The notes: generated by a model from the letters alone, not told the origin. 64,000 bases of DNA from Nocardia sp. NBC_01730 (GCF_035920445.1 NZ_CP109162.1:2976001-3040000); one strand, 5' to 3'. Positions 50,339 through 60,269 are shown, counted from the first letter of the stretch. Numbers and translations are program-made.

Positions 50339-50732
50339 CGGTCGGCCCGGAATAGTCGCGTTTCAAACGATATGATTCCGTCCGCTTGAACCGGGGCGTT
50401 CACGGAACACATATTCACGCTGCAGAACTTTCACCGCGGAAGCCATCACGGCCTGCGGACGTACTCTACAAACGTACTCTTTACATATAATTCAGCAATA
50501 TCACTCACGCTTCATTCAACGATGCTTGCCAAGCCCGAAGTTGATCACGCAAAGCGCGCGCCGGGCATCTTCTCGAGCGATGGGCTATGTACCGTTTCGA
50601 CGAAAGCGCTACCTCCTTTGGCAGTGCGTATCGCATCACATCTCCTCCAGTTCTACTTCTCTCCAGACTATCGGTGAGGCCCAGATTTGGAAACGATCGT
50701 TCTCATCGAACCTGAGTTGGCTCATCCGCTTA
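50339..50732. other. AT-rich gap left of the IS630-type element
   Basis: About 394 bases, AT-richer than the genome and continuous in composition with the IDO-like gene. No convincing ORF. It contains a TATAAT (near 50480) and a short direct repeat CGTACTCT (50458 and 50473 approximately). It presumably includes the IDO-like gene's promoter. Confidence 0.4.
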
Positions 50733-51909
50733 AAGATCTTTTGGTAATAGAGTGAGTTGCTGTCAGAGGAGAAGCCTGGTGTGGTCGAGGAAGTTGAAAC
50801 ACAGATCGTAGTTCGTGCCGACGCGTTCGAGCCCGGTTTCGGTAGCGGCGCGGGCTTCATCGATCGTGTCGGGACACAGATTGGCCAGTTCGGTGGATTT
50901 GATGTTGCCCCAGACCATTTCGATGGGGTTGAGTTCGTAACGGTAGGGTGGGAGTTGCTCGACGCGCAGCCACATGCGTTGGGTCGCGATCCAGGCTTTC
51001 ATGGCCTTGGAGCGGTGCGAGGGCAGCCCGTCCCCGATCAGGGTGACCGCGTCACCGGCGAAGTGCTCACCCAGTGCGGTGAGGAATTCGATCAGCGACT
51101 CGGTGTTGTAAGCGCCTTCTTTGATCTGGAACACGAACGCCGTGCCACTGCGGTCGGGCCGATAGGCCAGGACCCCGGCCATCGACAGTCGTTTCCACGA
51201 AAAGCGGTGCCGCAGCACCGGTGTCACACCTTTGGGCGCCCAGGTCGCTCTCACTGCGGGCAGCAGGGAGAATCCGATTTCGTCTTGGAAGCAGATCCAC
51301 GCACCTCGGCGCCGAGCGCTTTTTTATGCGCGGCCACTCGGTCTCGCGCCACGCCGCGATCACCTCGTCGTTGCGCTCGACCGCCCGCCGGGCCGGGCGC
51401 TGCCGACTCCATCCCATCCGCTCCCGCAGGATCGTCCAGGTCTGCGTCTGTGAATACCGCACCCCGGTCATGCGCTCGATCACCTCGGCCACCCGCGCCA
51501 AGGTCCACATGTCAGTCGGAAACCCATTCGCCTTGGGACCCTTCATCAATGCGGCTTCGACCTCGCAAACGTGTTCATCGCTCAACCGTTGCCGACGACC
51601 CGCCCGGCCCACACTCGCCAAAGCGTCACGTCCACCTTCGACCCATGCCTTCTGCCAGCGCGACGCCGTCTGCGCCGACACCTCGAGCTCCACCACCACA
51701 TCGACCTGCCGCCTACCGGCCTCGAACATCTCCACCGCCCGCATACGACGCTCCCGCAATACGTCGAAATCACGACGCACCCGGGCACGCTTGTTCTTTC
51801 GGCCTCTCTCCCGCCCACCCGATGATGGCTCCCGCTCTGACACCCTGCGATGGTCCTACACCGCAGCACAACCCGACCGGAGCAACTCACCAAGTAACCG
51901 AAAGATCTT
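50733..51909. mobile_element. IS630-family insertion sequence
   Basis: Imperfect 29-base terminal inverted repeats: left AAGATCTTTTGGTAATAG..., right (complement) AAGATCTTTCGGTTACTT..., both ending GTGAGTTGCT, 23 of 29 matching. Each end is flanked by TA (50731-50732 and 51910-51911), the duplication typical for IS630/Tc1-mariner. One transposase gene, minus strand, fills it. Confidence 0.85.
50763..51843 (-). CDS. IS630-family transposase, two frames
   Basis: A DDE transposase. The first frame (from ATG 51843) has the HTH domains (RRQVDVVVELEVSAQTASRW, VAEVIERMTGVRYSQTQTW). The second holds the catalytic part: AWICFQDEIGFSLLP with the first aspartate, LIGDGLPSHRSKAM with the second, and ELNPIEMVWGNIKS with the glutamate. 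The switch is needed near 51325, at ATAAAAAAGC, and must be +1 (or -2). Either programmed frameshifting on the A6 run or an inactivating indel; IS630 elements of both kinds are known. Confidence 0.8.
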
Positions 51910-51912
51910 TAA

Positions 51913-52878
51913 GAGGTCGCGCAGATTGGGTGTTGGTATTCGGGTGTGAGTGCGGGCGGGCACGGCCCCAGCGATCATGAAAGAGCTTACGTCTCTTGAT
52001 CACTCGAGGGTCCGTGCCCGCCCTGCCATCATGGCTCATCGACCCCTAATGGGACCAGTTCGCCGCCCTGTTGCCTGAGCGTCGCCTCTACGATCCCCGG
52101 CATCCACTGGGCTGCCACCGCCGCCGCATCGACGACCGGATCGTGTTCGACAAGCTGATCCAGGTGCTGCGCTTCGGCTGTTCCTACGAGGCCATCGCCG
52201 ATGCGGCACGCTCGGCGACCACGATCCGCAACCGCCGCGACGAATGGCTCGCCGCCGGGGTCTTCGCCCGGCTGAAGACGATCGCTCTGGGCAGCTACGA
52301 CCGCATCGTCGGCCTGGTCCTCGACGACATCGCAATGGACGGCTGTATCACCAAGGCACCCGGCGGCGGGGAAGTCGCCGGGCCGTCCCCGGTCGACCGC
52401 CGCAAGCAGGGTATGAAGCGTTCACTGCTGGTCGAGGGCTACGGGATCCCGCTGGGGCGAGTCCTGGCCGGCGCGAACCGGCATGACTCACCCTTGCTGG
52501 CACCCACCCTCGACTGTCTCGACGAGCTGGGGCCGCTGCCCGAGCAGATCACCGTTTACCTGGACTCGGGCTACGACTCGGGCAAGACTCGCGACCTGCT
52601 CGCCGGTCGTGGTCTGCGTGGGAACATCGCGGTCAAGGGCGTGAAGGCCCCGGTGCAGGCGAGCGGACGCTGGCACGTGGAGCGAACGAACTCCTGGCAC
52701 AACGCCTTCGACAAGCTGCAGCGTTGCTACGAACGACGCGAACGTGTCATCGACGCCTTCTTCGATCTCGCCGATGCAGTCATCACCGTCCGCGCCCTCA
52801 TCCGCCGCGCCTGGACCACCCACCGCTGGGACACTCGGTCAGCACACCGCCGGTGACACCACCTATCTGCGCGACCTC
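51913..52878. mobile_element. IS5-family insertion sequence abutting the IS630 element
   Basis: Terminal inverted repeats begin GAGGTCGCGCAGAT at the left and end ATCTGCGCGACCTC at the right. TAA flanks both ends (51910-51912 and 52879-52881), a three-base target duplication that includes the TA at the right border of the IS630 element. The IS5 copy therefore inserted after the IS630 copy, exactly at its edge. Confidence 0.85.
52014..52856 (+). pseudogene. IS5-family transposase with an early TAA
   Basis: From GTG 52014 the frame reads VPALPSWLIDP, TAA (52047-52049), then WDQFAALLPERRLYDPRHPL and onward through the DDE domain: DDIAMDGCITKAPGGGEVAG, VYLDSGYDSGKTRDLL and RWHVERTNSWHNAF. A leucine is expected at the stop. 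A TTG at 52071 could restart a 261-residue protein with the catalytic triad, so activity is not excluded. Confidence 0.8.
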
Positions 52879-52881
52879 TAA

Positions 52882-53206
52882 GGCCTACAGGGTGGTCCGC
52901 ACCGAGCTGGCCTTGACAGCCAGGTCCACCTGACCATCTCCACCGACTACGACCCGAAAGCAATTTCGGTTGATCCGCATTCGAGAACTGAACTCGGGCA
53001 GACGGCGCTGGCGCAATCCTGGCTCAGGGCCGTGCCCCGCGGGCCCTGCATGACCCGGCGATACGTGAGATCGGCGTGGATCGTGACCCGACCAAAGTCA
53101 TCGTCGAAGCTGTGGCCGACACCCGGGAACCTATCCGTGGCCTACCGATCTGACCTACGCCGTTCCCGCCGAACAGCCCTAGGATCTCCCCTTTCCAGGC
53201 CATCAT
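52882..53206. other. gap with gene debris right of the IS pair
   Basis: About 325 bases. One frame gives EIGVDRDPTKVIVEAVADTR, which looks protein-like but is cut at both ends and not recognised. It is probably a remnant of a gene disrupted before or by the insertions. Confidence 0.35.
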
Positions 53207-53776
53207 TCAGGTTTGGTAGTTGCTTGTCTGCGTGGGGCGTGCTGACGCGCGGGACTCGACGGGGTCAACGGGGTCGGTGACCAGTTCTTTCCCCTGCTGA
53301 CTGGGGCCGGCAGGGACGTGGTGAGCATGCTCGGATTGGTCGGTCGATGTGGCGGTAGACATCGGTAATGCGCCCGGCGAGGGCGTGCCGCGATGTGCGC
53401 GATCGGTGGCGATGAGCTGGCGGACTTGTTTAGTGCTGATCTCGAGCAGTTCAGCGACATCGTCATCGGTTTGACCATGGTCACGGATCACCGCCGCAGC
53501 CTCGGCTTGGTCAACGCGGTAGCCGGCGATCTCCTGCGCGGCGCGTGATTCGGCGTCGGTTATCTGCTGACGTAGTGCCTCGATCTCGTTGTTGCGCTTG
53601 GCTTCACACGCGGCTATCGCCTGCCAGTCGGCGAGATACCGCTTCACCGCCTCGGTGATCGCTCGCTCTCGCTGACGTGCCAGCGCTCGACGTTCCCGGA
53701 TACGAACGCGGGACCGTTCCAATCGTTCGACGACTTCCGGGGAGCGATCCTTCCGCGGGGGGCGATGCGTCGACAT
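53207..53776 (-). CDS. coiled-coil/HTH protein of unknown function
   Basis: 189 residues. N-terminal basic coiled coil (ERLERSRVRIRERRALARQR and on to about residue 85), then an HTH-like segment GQTDDDVAELLEISTKQVRQ (about 101-120) and a polar disordered tail. AGGAGG lies six bases before the ATG. It is the only minus-strand gene in the maintenance block. It may be a small DNA-binding regulator. Confidence 0.65.
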   Translation of the reverse strand: MSTHRPPRKDRSPEVVERLERSRVRIRERRALARQRERAITEAVKRYLADWQAIAACEAKRNNEIEALRQQITDAESRAAQEIAGYRVDQAEAAAVIRDHGQTDDDVAELLEISTKQVRQLIATDRAHRGTPSPGALPMSTATSTDQSEHAHHVPAGPSQQGKELVTDPVDPVESRASARPTQTSNYQT

Positions 53777-54636
53777 GGCCAGCCTCCTGAATTTCGGGGC
53801 CCGCCTGCAGATTCTTCCCCCCTCGATCCTACTCGCGTGGCACTGGCGGCACGTCCACGGCTGTCAATCCTATTGTTGCAAAGCAGTTTTTCCGGTCACC
53901 CCAATCGGGCGGCCCTTTACCTGCCCTGTCCGGGCAGCCAGCTGAGCACGTCTTCATCTCCTGTCTTCGAGAGGACACCCGGATTCGTCATGTCCGCCGC
54001 AGCATTCGCCGTCAGCGCCTACACCAACTCCACCGACTAGGTGTCCGCCTACACCCTGTGCGCCACCGACCACGCACCCCTGCGTGGGCAGGTGTTCGCC
54101 GACATCAGCGAACACCACCCGGTCATCGACGGGATCACCGAGACCCGGCCGATGGTCATGCTGCGGTTCCTCGGCCTGACCGTCGATGATTAGCGCCTCG
54201 ACAACCCCCGCGTCACCCGCACGGTTCGAACCGGGCACGACCGGGCGCGGGGCCGCCACGCTGGTGTGTCTGGGCGAACCCGGCTACCTGGGAATTGACT
54301 GGGTTATCCGCTGGCGACGGCCGACGCGGACATCCGTGAGCTGGTGAGCGACACCGTCACCGAGATCACTGGTGAATTCCTCACCGATGACCACGCCGCG
54401 CGCTATCGGCACTGGCCGGGCCGAGCAGCGCCTCCAGGACGCAGCACGTGCCCTGGAGGCCAGCCAAACCCTCAAACAACTCGCCGTTCGCCGCTTGGCC
54501 GCCACCCGCGCTGAGGTCGATGGGTCGTGGGCGCCGGTGCAGGCGCTGCGCTAACAGCACTGACTGCCGGTCGGGTCGACGCCTGTGCTCTCTGCTCTGA
54601 GGTCCGTATCTGTCTATCCGAGAGGAGTTTTCACTC
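53777..54636 (+). other. 860-bp region with short gene fragments
   Basis: From ATG 53990 the frame reads MSAAAFAVSAYTNSTD, TAG, then GTG 54041: VSAYTLCATDHAPLRGQVFA to a stop at 54193, with the VSAYT stretch repeated on both sides of the stop. The latter fragment looks like real protein, unrecognised. Further right, DIRELVSDTVTEITGEFLTD (near 54331) is another fragment with frame breaks. I read the region as decayed accessory genes plus the DUF932 promoter. Confidence 0.45.
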
Positions 54637-55869
54637 ATGTCGATCGCTACCTGTGTGCGTCACGCCGAGCTGGGGGACCTGGTCGGCTTGCTGAATGCTC
54701 AGCAGGCCGCCAAGGTCGATGTCGTCGCCCCCGCGTCGGCGTTGCGTGCCAGTGATGGCCTGCTGCGGTTGTCGGGGATCGAGCCGGTTCTGGATGAGCG
54801 GGGTTTCACCCTCGTCGACGGCTTGTACCGGCCGACCGCCGCCGCCGACTCGCACCTCGGGTCGAAGCTGAAGATCCCCGTCGGCTACCTGAAGTGGTTG
54901 CGGGAGGAGCCGCGCACCGATCTCTACGACGCCAACGTCAACGGCCTGCTCCACGGCTCTGAAGACCCGCGCCTGCCCGGCGGTGGTGATGACCGGTCGT
55001 TCCTGCTGCGCCTGTTCACCTCCGGTGTCCCCGACGAGCCCGGGATTCTGCGGGCGGTGCTGTCGGATCGCTACGGCATCATCGACAACCTCGACGTCCT
55101 CACCGCCGTGCTGGAGGGCATCCGCCAGGCCGATGGCGACGTGTCGGTGCGCTCCTGTGATCTGACCGAGTCCTCCATGCACTGCAAGGTGTACTCACCG
55201 AAGGTGCGGGCCCTGGCACCGAGTTTCCTGTCGAACTATCGGACCCCGTTCGCCAACCCCGAACTCGAGGCCGAACGCCGCCGCGCCGCAGGCGAACTGG
55301 ATCGGTGGCGCCCCGTCGCGGCCCGCGAAGGCCGCGGCTATCGGCCCGGCAACGAGCCAATCGTGTTCGCCGGATTCCGGTTCTCCAACTCCGAAATCGG
55401 CCACCACGCGGTCACCTTGAAACCAGAACTGATGGTCGAGATCTGCGGCAACGGACTCACCCTACCGATCTTCGCCTACACCAAACGCCACATCGGGGAC
55501 CGCCTCGAGGTCGGCGGGAGCTGGTCGCAGGACACCTACCGTAAACGCCTCGCGGTGATCACCGCAGAGACTCGCGACAAGGTCGCCGAGTGGCTGTCGC
55601 CGGAATTCCTGGCCGCCCGCATCACCGAGTTGGAACGTCACGCCGCCACTCCGGTCGCTCACCCAGACCGCACTATCGAGGTCGTGGCCAAACGGCTCGG
55701 GTTCACCGAGGACGAACGCACTGGGATCCTCCGCCATTTCATCGCGGGCGGTCAGCTCACCGCCGCCGGCATCGCCAACGCGGTCACCAGCTACAGCCAG
55801 ACCGTGCCCGACGCCGACCGCGCCGACGCCCTCGACGACCTCGCCCTGCAAGCGATGTCCCTGGTCTGA
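54637..55869 (+). CDS. DUF932 (plasmid/phage-like) protein
   Basis: 410 residues. The family is carried by plasmids, phages and integrative elements. Visible signatures: GLYRPTAAADSHLGSKLKIP, VLSDRYGIIDNLDVLTAVLE and FSNSEIGHHAVTLKPELMVE (about 245-275), then CGNGLTLPIFAYTKRHIG. GAGGAG lies nine bases before the ATG. It starts the long + strand block that ends with ssb. Role unknown; related proteins include some single-strand DNA annealing-type or anti-restriction neighbours, but no function should be assumed. Confidence 0.8.
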   Translation: MSIATCVRHAELGDLVGLLNAQQAAKVDVVAPASALRASDGLLRLSGIEPVLDERGFTLVDGLYRPTAAADSHLGSKLKIPVGYLKWLREEPRTDLYDANVNGLLHGSEDPRLPGGGDDRSFLLRLFTSGVPDEPGILRAVLSDRYGIIDNLDVLTAVLEGIRQADGDVSVRSCDLTESSMHCKVYSPKVRALAPSFLSNYRTPFANPELEAERRRAAGELDRWRPVAAREGRGYRPGNEPIVFAGFRFSNSEIGHHAVTLKPELMVEICGNGLTLPIFAYTKRHIGDRLEVGGSWSQDTYRKRLAVITAETRDKVAEWLSPEFLAARITELERHAATPVAHPDRTIEVVAKRLGFTEDERTGILRHFIAGGQLTAAGIANAVTSYSQTVPDADRADALDDLALQAMSLV

Positions 55870-55984
55870 ACCACCAGCGCGGCGGCCCCGGCCCGGCCCC
55901 GCCCGTCCGGACGTAGTCGTTGTTCTCCCTCATTCCATCCCTATGGGGCCTTGGCGGCCCCAATCCTCGAGGAGGTTTTTTCGC

Positions 55985-56200
55985 ATGCCCGAAACTCTGA
56001 CTCTCACCCGCGCGGAGTTCGACAGCGCCGAGCATTTCGGTACCGCTGGGACCATCACCGCGCTCGGTGAGAACACCCTCACCCACTGGCGCGAGCAGCA
56101 CCCGGATTGGGAAGGCAAGCACTGGGGCTACAGCGACCCCGACCACCACGGCGCGCGATTCCTGCGCCCGATCAACGTCGCACCCCGCACCAAGAACTAG
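55985..56200 (+). CDS. small protein of unknown function
   Basis: 71 residues beginning MPETLTLTRAEFDSAEHFGT, acidic and His/Trp-rich toward the C-terminus (WREQHPDWEGKHWGYSDPDH). GAGGAGG is placed nine bases before the ATG. It lies between DUF932 and the ParB-like gene in the same orientation and was probably kept by selection, because codon use is normal and the binding site is strong. Confidence 0.6.
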   Translation: MPETLTLTRAEFDSAEHFGTAGTITALGENTLTHWREQHPDWEGKHWGYSDPDHHGARFLRPINVAPRTKN

Positions 56201-56275
56201 CCCTGCGACCCGTTCACCGCGCCGCCGCCCCCCACAGGCGGTCCGCTACCAGTTCACACCTCTCATATCCGCTCT

Positions 56276-56318
56276 CAGGTAGGCACCGGCCAGTCCAAAG
56301 CTGCCCGGTGCCTACCTG
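56276..56318. terminator. strong hairpin between accessory genes
   Basis: Perfect 14-base stem CAGGTAGGCACCGG / CCGGTGCCTACCTG with a 15-base loop, followed by TTTCACC. It separates the 71-residue gene from the ParB-like gene and ends 23 bases before the latter's ATG, so it could terminate, or regulate the next gene. Confidence 0.65.
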
Positions 56319-56341
56319 TTTCACCATAGGAGCACCCTCTG

Positions 56342-58111
56342 ATGTCACACGACACCGACACCGACACACCCACACCGGACCCCGACGGCGCTGCGGCACC
56401 CGACGCCCGTGACGTCGGCTCCGAGACCGATAGCTCGGTGCCCGCGCCGGTGCCGGGTCGGGGGCCGACGATGGATCCCGCGCTGCTCGACATCGCCGAG
56501 AACGTGCGCAAGAACTTCCGGCTCGATGACCATTTCGATGTCACCGAGTCCATTCGTGAGCACGGTGTGAAGTCCCCGATCAAGGTGATCCGGATGCCCG
56601 ACGGGCGCCTGGTCGTGCGTGATGGGCAGGTCCGCACCCTGACCGCGCTCGCGTTCGAGCAGACCGAGGTGCCGGTGTGGATCACCGACTTCGACCCTGC
56701 CGTCGATACCACCGAAGCCGAGATCGAGCGCATCACCGAGCAGATCACGGTCAACGACCGACGGATTCCGCTCACCGACGGAGACCGCGCCGCAGGTATC
56801 GCCCAGATGCTCGATCTCGGAGCCTCGGTCACCCGGGTAGCAAAGGCATTGCAGACCAAACGCGACGACGTCAAACTAGCGGGCAAGGTCGGCGCCTCCG
56901 CCACCGCACGCGGGTTGGTCGACGAGGGCCAGTACGACCTCGAGCAGGTCGGGGTCATCGCCGAATACGACAACGTCGGCGACACCGACGCTGTCGAACG
57001 GCTCATGCGCGCCCACCGCAGCTGGTTCTCCTACGAGGCCAACCGGATCGCGCAGGACCGCGCCGAAGCCCGCGCCTACCTGGCCGCGGCGTTGCCCTAC
57101 GCCGAGGCCGGGGTCGGGATCTTCACCGACTACCCCGACGACGGGCAATTCAGCGACGACGGGCCGCTGATGTTGGCGGCCAAGTTGGTCGACGCCGACG
57201 GCGCGGCCGTTGACATCGGCCACATCAACGCCAACCCCGGATTCTGGCTGGTGTGGTTGGAGGTCGGCGAGGACATGGTGTGGGTCGAGGTCGACACTGG
57301 CGCCCGCGTCGACCCCGACACCGTGGACTGGGACACCCGCGAGGACCCCGATACCGAACCGGCCGAGGGACTGCGCCACGCCCGCGACGTCGAACAGCGC
57401 GAACAGGTCCTCGCGGAATACTTCCTGCCCCGCGACCTGCTGGAGGCGGCCGGTCTGCGTGAGCGCGAAGAGGACACCGATACCGGTATCGACGACACCG
57501 ACACCACCGACGTCGACCAGGACGAAGAAGGTGGGGACGGCGAGGGCGACGAGATCGCCGCCGCGCGTCGCGCCGCCGCGGAGGCCGCCGCGGCACAAGC
57601 GCGGGGGCAGGAGCGGTTGGCCAGGCGGCGGGTCCGCGAACTCAACAAACAGGGGTTGGCTGCCAAGACCACCCGCACCGAGTTCGTCACCGGGCTGCTG
57701 ACGCGCAAGACCCCACCGGCGCAGGCCGCGACGTTCCTCGCCCACGCCCTGGTCTCCGACAGCGGGCTGCTCAGCGAATACAACGCCTTCTCCACCGCGG
57801 CAGAACTGCTCGGCATCAATGGATTCCGCACCCGCGACGACGTCCGCGCCGCCATCGAGACCGCCAAACCCGCCCGCTGCCAGGTGATCGTGCTCGCTCT
57901 GGTGCTCGGCGCGTACGAGAACCGCGCCACCAAGGAACTGTGGCGCTACGCCGACCGCGGTGTGCGCCGCTACCTGAAGTTCCTGCGCGAGCTCGGCCAC
58001 CCGCTCGTGCCCGTCGAACTCGCCGCCCTCGGCGAGGTCAAATCCGACGACATCGACATCGACACCCCAACCGGCAACGTCGAAACCGATGAGCAGGCCG
58101 AGGCCGCTTGA
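56342..58111 (+). CDS. ParB-like nuclease-domain protein
   Basis: 589 residues. After a 45-residue acidic lead comes a ParB N-terminal (ParB/Srx) fold: NVRKNFRLDDHFDVTESIRE, HGVKSPIKVIRMPDGRLVV and DGQVRTLTALAF (about 53-105), with the GHRR box altered to GQVR. A helical segment with an HTH-like DLGASVTRVAKALQTKRDDV follows. The middle is acidic (DEEGGDGEGDE), and the C-terminal third is helical and basic. It is larger than partition ParB and no ParA is next to it, so regulation of replication or transcription within the element is as likely as segregation. Confidence 0.82.
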   Translation: MSHDTDTDTPTPDPDGAAAPDARDVGSETDSSVPAPVPGRGPTMDPALLDIAENVRKNFRLDDHFDVTESIREHGVKSPIKVIRMPDGRLVVRDGQVRTLTALAFEQTEVPVWITDFDPAVDTTEAEIERITEQITVNDRRIPLTDGDRAAGIAQMLDLGASVTRVAKALQTKRDDVKLAGKVGASATARGLVDEGQYDLEQVGVIAEYDNVGDTDAVERLMRAHRSWFSYEANRIAQDRAEARAYLAAALPYAEAGVGIFTDYPDDGQFSDDGPLMLAAKLVDADGAAVDIGHINANPGFWLVWLEVGEDMVWVEVDTGARVDPDTVDWDTREDPDTEPAEGLRHARDVEQREQVLAEYFLPRDLLEAAGLREREEDTDTGIDDTDTTDVDQDEEGGDGEGDEIAAARRAAAEAAAAQARGQERLARRRVRELNKQGLAAKTTRTEFVTGLLTRKTPPAQAATFLAHALVSDSGLLSEYNAFSTAAELLGINGFRTRDDVRAAIETAKPARCQVIVLALVLGAYENRATKELWRYADRGVRRYLKFLRELGHPLVPVELAALGEVKSDDIDIDTPTGNVETDEQAEAA

Positions 58112-58214
58112 CAACTCGACAGTCCCTCATGCCGGTGCGCGCCCCCGGCGTCGCCGCACACCGGCCACGCCGGCCCGTGTGTCCAGTATCCGCTTTCCCT
58201 GTCAGGAGGTTCAT

Positions 58215-58553
58215 GTGCGCCCCACCGAACAGCCCGTCATCACCGACCTCAGGGTGACCGAGCGGGGATATCGTGCCCGCGCCCTGTGTGTGATCGATGA
58301 ATACCCCGGCGACATCACCATCCTCGTGGACACCACCGCGGCAGCACGCTCGCGCTACAGCGTCGCAGTGTTCGATCCGATGAGCCTGTCCTGGCGCTCG
58401 ATCCTGCGTGCCACCGGCCCGGACTACCCACCCCTGCCCGACGACCCGACCGCCGGCGAAACCCTCGCCGCGGTCCGCGTACTCGTCGATCACCTCCACA
58501 CCACTGCGGTGTGGATTTCGCGCACCGCCCACAATATGCGCCCCCGCCACTAG
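58215..58553 (+). CDS. small protein of unknown function
   Basis: 112 residues from a GTG with GGAGG five bases upstream: VRPTEQPVITDLRVTERGYR. The sequence looks like a compact beta-rich domain (ILVDTTAAARSRYSVAVFDP). It sits between ParB-like and primase-polymerase genes. Not recognised. Confidence 0.6.
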   Translation: MRPTEQPVITDLRVTERGYRARALCVIDEYPGDITILVDTTAAARSRYSVAVFDPMSLSWRSILRATGPDYPPLPDDPTAGETLAAVRVLVDHLHTTAVWISRTAHNMRPRH

Positions 58554-58592
58554 CCGCCGACCCGTCTCCGGTCGAGCAGGAGGTTTCCTTCC

Positions 58593-59456
58593 GTGACCGA
58601 TCTTTCCGACCTGCGGGCGGCGGCCCTGGCTGCCGCCGCCCGCGGCTGGCCGGTGTTCCCGCTGCGCCCGAGTGGGAAGAAGCCAGCGATCAAACGCTGG
58701 CCCGACCTGGCCAGCACCGACGAAGACCGCATCCACCGCTGGTGGGGCTACAATCCGCGCTACAACGTGGCGGTCTTGACTGGCAGTCCTGCTGGGCTGC
58801 ACATCATCGATCTCGATGCGCGCCACATGACCCCGCCCGCTGCCGATCTGACCAACGCCCTGGCTCGGCTCGCCGAGTGCTTACTACGGCCCGCGCCACC
58901 GACACTGACCATCGCCACCCCCTCTGGCTGGCACCTGTACTACCGCGCCCCGAACGAGCCGCCGTTGCGGTGCACGGTCGCACGTATCGGCGACGGTATC
59001 GATTCCCGCGGGCACGGCGGCTACATCGTCGCCCCCGGATCCCGGACACCCCGCGGGGGTTACACCGTTGCCGAGAACCGGCCGGTCGCCGATCTTCCCG
59101 CCATGCTGATCCAACGGATCATCCCGCCTCCGCTGGCTCCGGCACCGAGAGGCGGCTGGACGAGTTCGGTGGCGGTGGCGCCGGATTCGTATCTGGCGGC
59201 GATCCTGGCCGGGGAAGCCGAGCGGGTCGCTCGTGCGCGGGTGCACCTGCGCAACCACACCTTGTTCCGCTCGGCGTTGGTCCTCGGGCGGCTCGTGGCC
59301 GCCGACGAAGTCAGCGAACACGACGCCCGCACCGTCCTCACCGCCGCCGCCGCAGCCCACATCGGCGTCGAGGACTTCACCGCCGAGGAAGCGCACCGCA
59401 CCGTCAGCAACGGATTCCGCTACAGCCGCGCACGCCCCCGACGGCTGCGCCTGTAA
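58593..59456 (+). CDS. bifunctional DNA primase/polymerase (PrimPol), N-terminal domain only
   Basis: 287 residues of the archaeo-eukaryotic primase type found in phages and plasmids. It begins with a GWPVFPLRPSGKKPAI motif, has the metal-binding HIIDLDARH (DxD), the sxH motif TPSGWHLYYR, and DSRGHGGYIVAPGS. The helicase domain usually fused or adjacent is absent. GTG start with AGGAGG nine bases upstream. It probably primes or initiates replication of the element. Confidence 0.88.
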   Translation: MTDLSDLRAAALAAAARGWPVFPLRPSGKKPAIKRWPDLASTDEDRIHRWWGYNPRYNVAVLTGSPAGLHIIDLDARHMTPPAADLTNALARLAECLLRPAPPTLTIATPSGWHLYYRAPNEPPLRCTVARIGDGIDSRGHGGYIVAPGSRTPRGGYTVAENRPVADLPAMLIQRIIPPPLAPAPRGGWTSSVAVAPDSYLAAILAGEAERVARARVHLRNHTLFRSALVLGRLVAADEVSEHDARTVLTAAAAAHIGVEDFTAEEAHRTVSNGFRYSRARPRRLRL

Positions 59457-59483
59457 CCCCGCCATCGGATCAGGAGCCCTACC

Positions 59484-59792
59484 GTGCCTGAGTACTACGT
59501 CCGCTGGGAGATCGACATGAGCGCTGATGATCCCGTCTCGGCCGCCTTCGCGGCGTTCGATCTCTTTCGCGCGCCCGACTCGAAGACCACTGTCTTCGGC
59601 GTCACCGAACCCGACGGCCACACCTACCGCGTCGACCTCGACGAGGACCCGATCACCGCACACCTCGTCAGGAAACCCGCGCGTCCACGACCGGTCGCGC
59701 GGCGGCTCACCCGGATACTGCCCATGCGAGTACGGCGTCGCGCCGCCGCCTGGTGCACCGAGATCTCCATCGCCCGCCAGCAGTCCTCGTGA
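59484..59792 (+). CDS. small protein of unknown function
   Basis: 102 residues from GTG with GGAG seven bases upstream: VPEYYVRWEIDMSADDPVSA. The first 65 residues look like a small alpha/beta domain (TTVFGVTEPDGHTYRVDLDE), the rest is Arg-rich. It is 27 bases after the primase gene. Confidence 0.6.
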   Translation: MPEYYVRWEIDMSADDPVSAAFAAFDLFRAPDSKTTVFGVTEPDGHTYRVDLDEDPITAHLVRKPARPRPVARRLTRILPMRVRRRAAAWCTEISIARQQSS

Positions 59793-60269
59793 CCCCTCCG
59801 AACCCCGCCACACCCGAATTCGTCTGTGTCCTGGCGGGTGTGGACGGCGCGGGCTGCGGAACCGCACGCCGACTTCCTTGCCGTCCGATCACCATGCGCG
59901 GCGACCGTGATCGCCTCAGTGTCGGCGCGCCATGGTTTGACGCTCTCGCCCACGACTCTGCTTCGCGTCCGCACCGGACACCGTCCTGGGTCGGGTCGGG
60001 ACGGGTCGGGACGGGTCGCCGTCGACACCGAAGTCCGCATCGCCTGGATAGGTGAGGACCGCCCGCCGATCCTCACCACCGGTGGACCGAAACACACTCC
60101 TGGGCGTGCACGCACCCCTGATCCGCCCTGCCGCCACGCCACTACGCGCCCAGCCACGGCATCGACACCAACCTGTCGCACCCCTCAAGTGGGGGCAGGC
60201 CGGATTCGGCACCGATAACGCTCCGGCCGCCCGCGCACAGCACCCACATCCGGAAAGGAAACGAAAACT
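59793..60269 (+). other. gap with a possible frameshifted small gene
   Basis: From GTG 59789, overlapping the preceding stop, a frame starts TPPNPATPEFVCVLAGVDGA, and a second frame from about 59845 has protein-like text (ADFLAVRSPCAATVIASVSA and VDTEVRIAWIGEDRPPILTT). Together they could be one gene with a frameshift near 59845, or two chance frames. A GGGTCGGGAC tandem repeat (near 59995-60020) lies inside. Confidence 0.35.

Noticed and set aside
51960..52025. GGGCGGGCACGG / CCGTGCCCGCC inverted repeat at the left of the IS5 gene as an independent regulatory site
   Set aside because: It lies inside the IS5 element between its end and transposase start and is best explained as part of that element.
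54215..54235. GGTTCGAACC, which looks like a tRNA T-arm
   Set aside because: No acceptor, D or anticodon stems can be built around it; it lies in decayed coding debris.
56342..58111. ParB-like protein as part of a partition system
   Set aside because: No ParA gene and no clear parS-like repeats were seen nearby; kept only as ParB-like.
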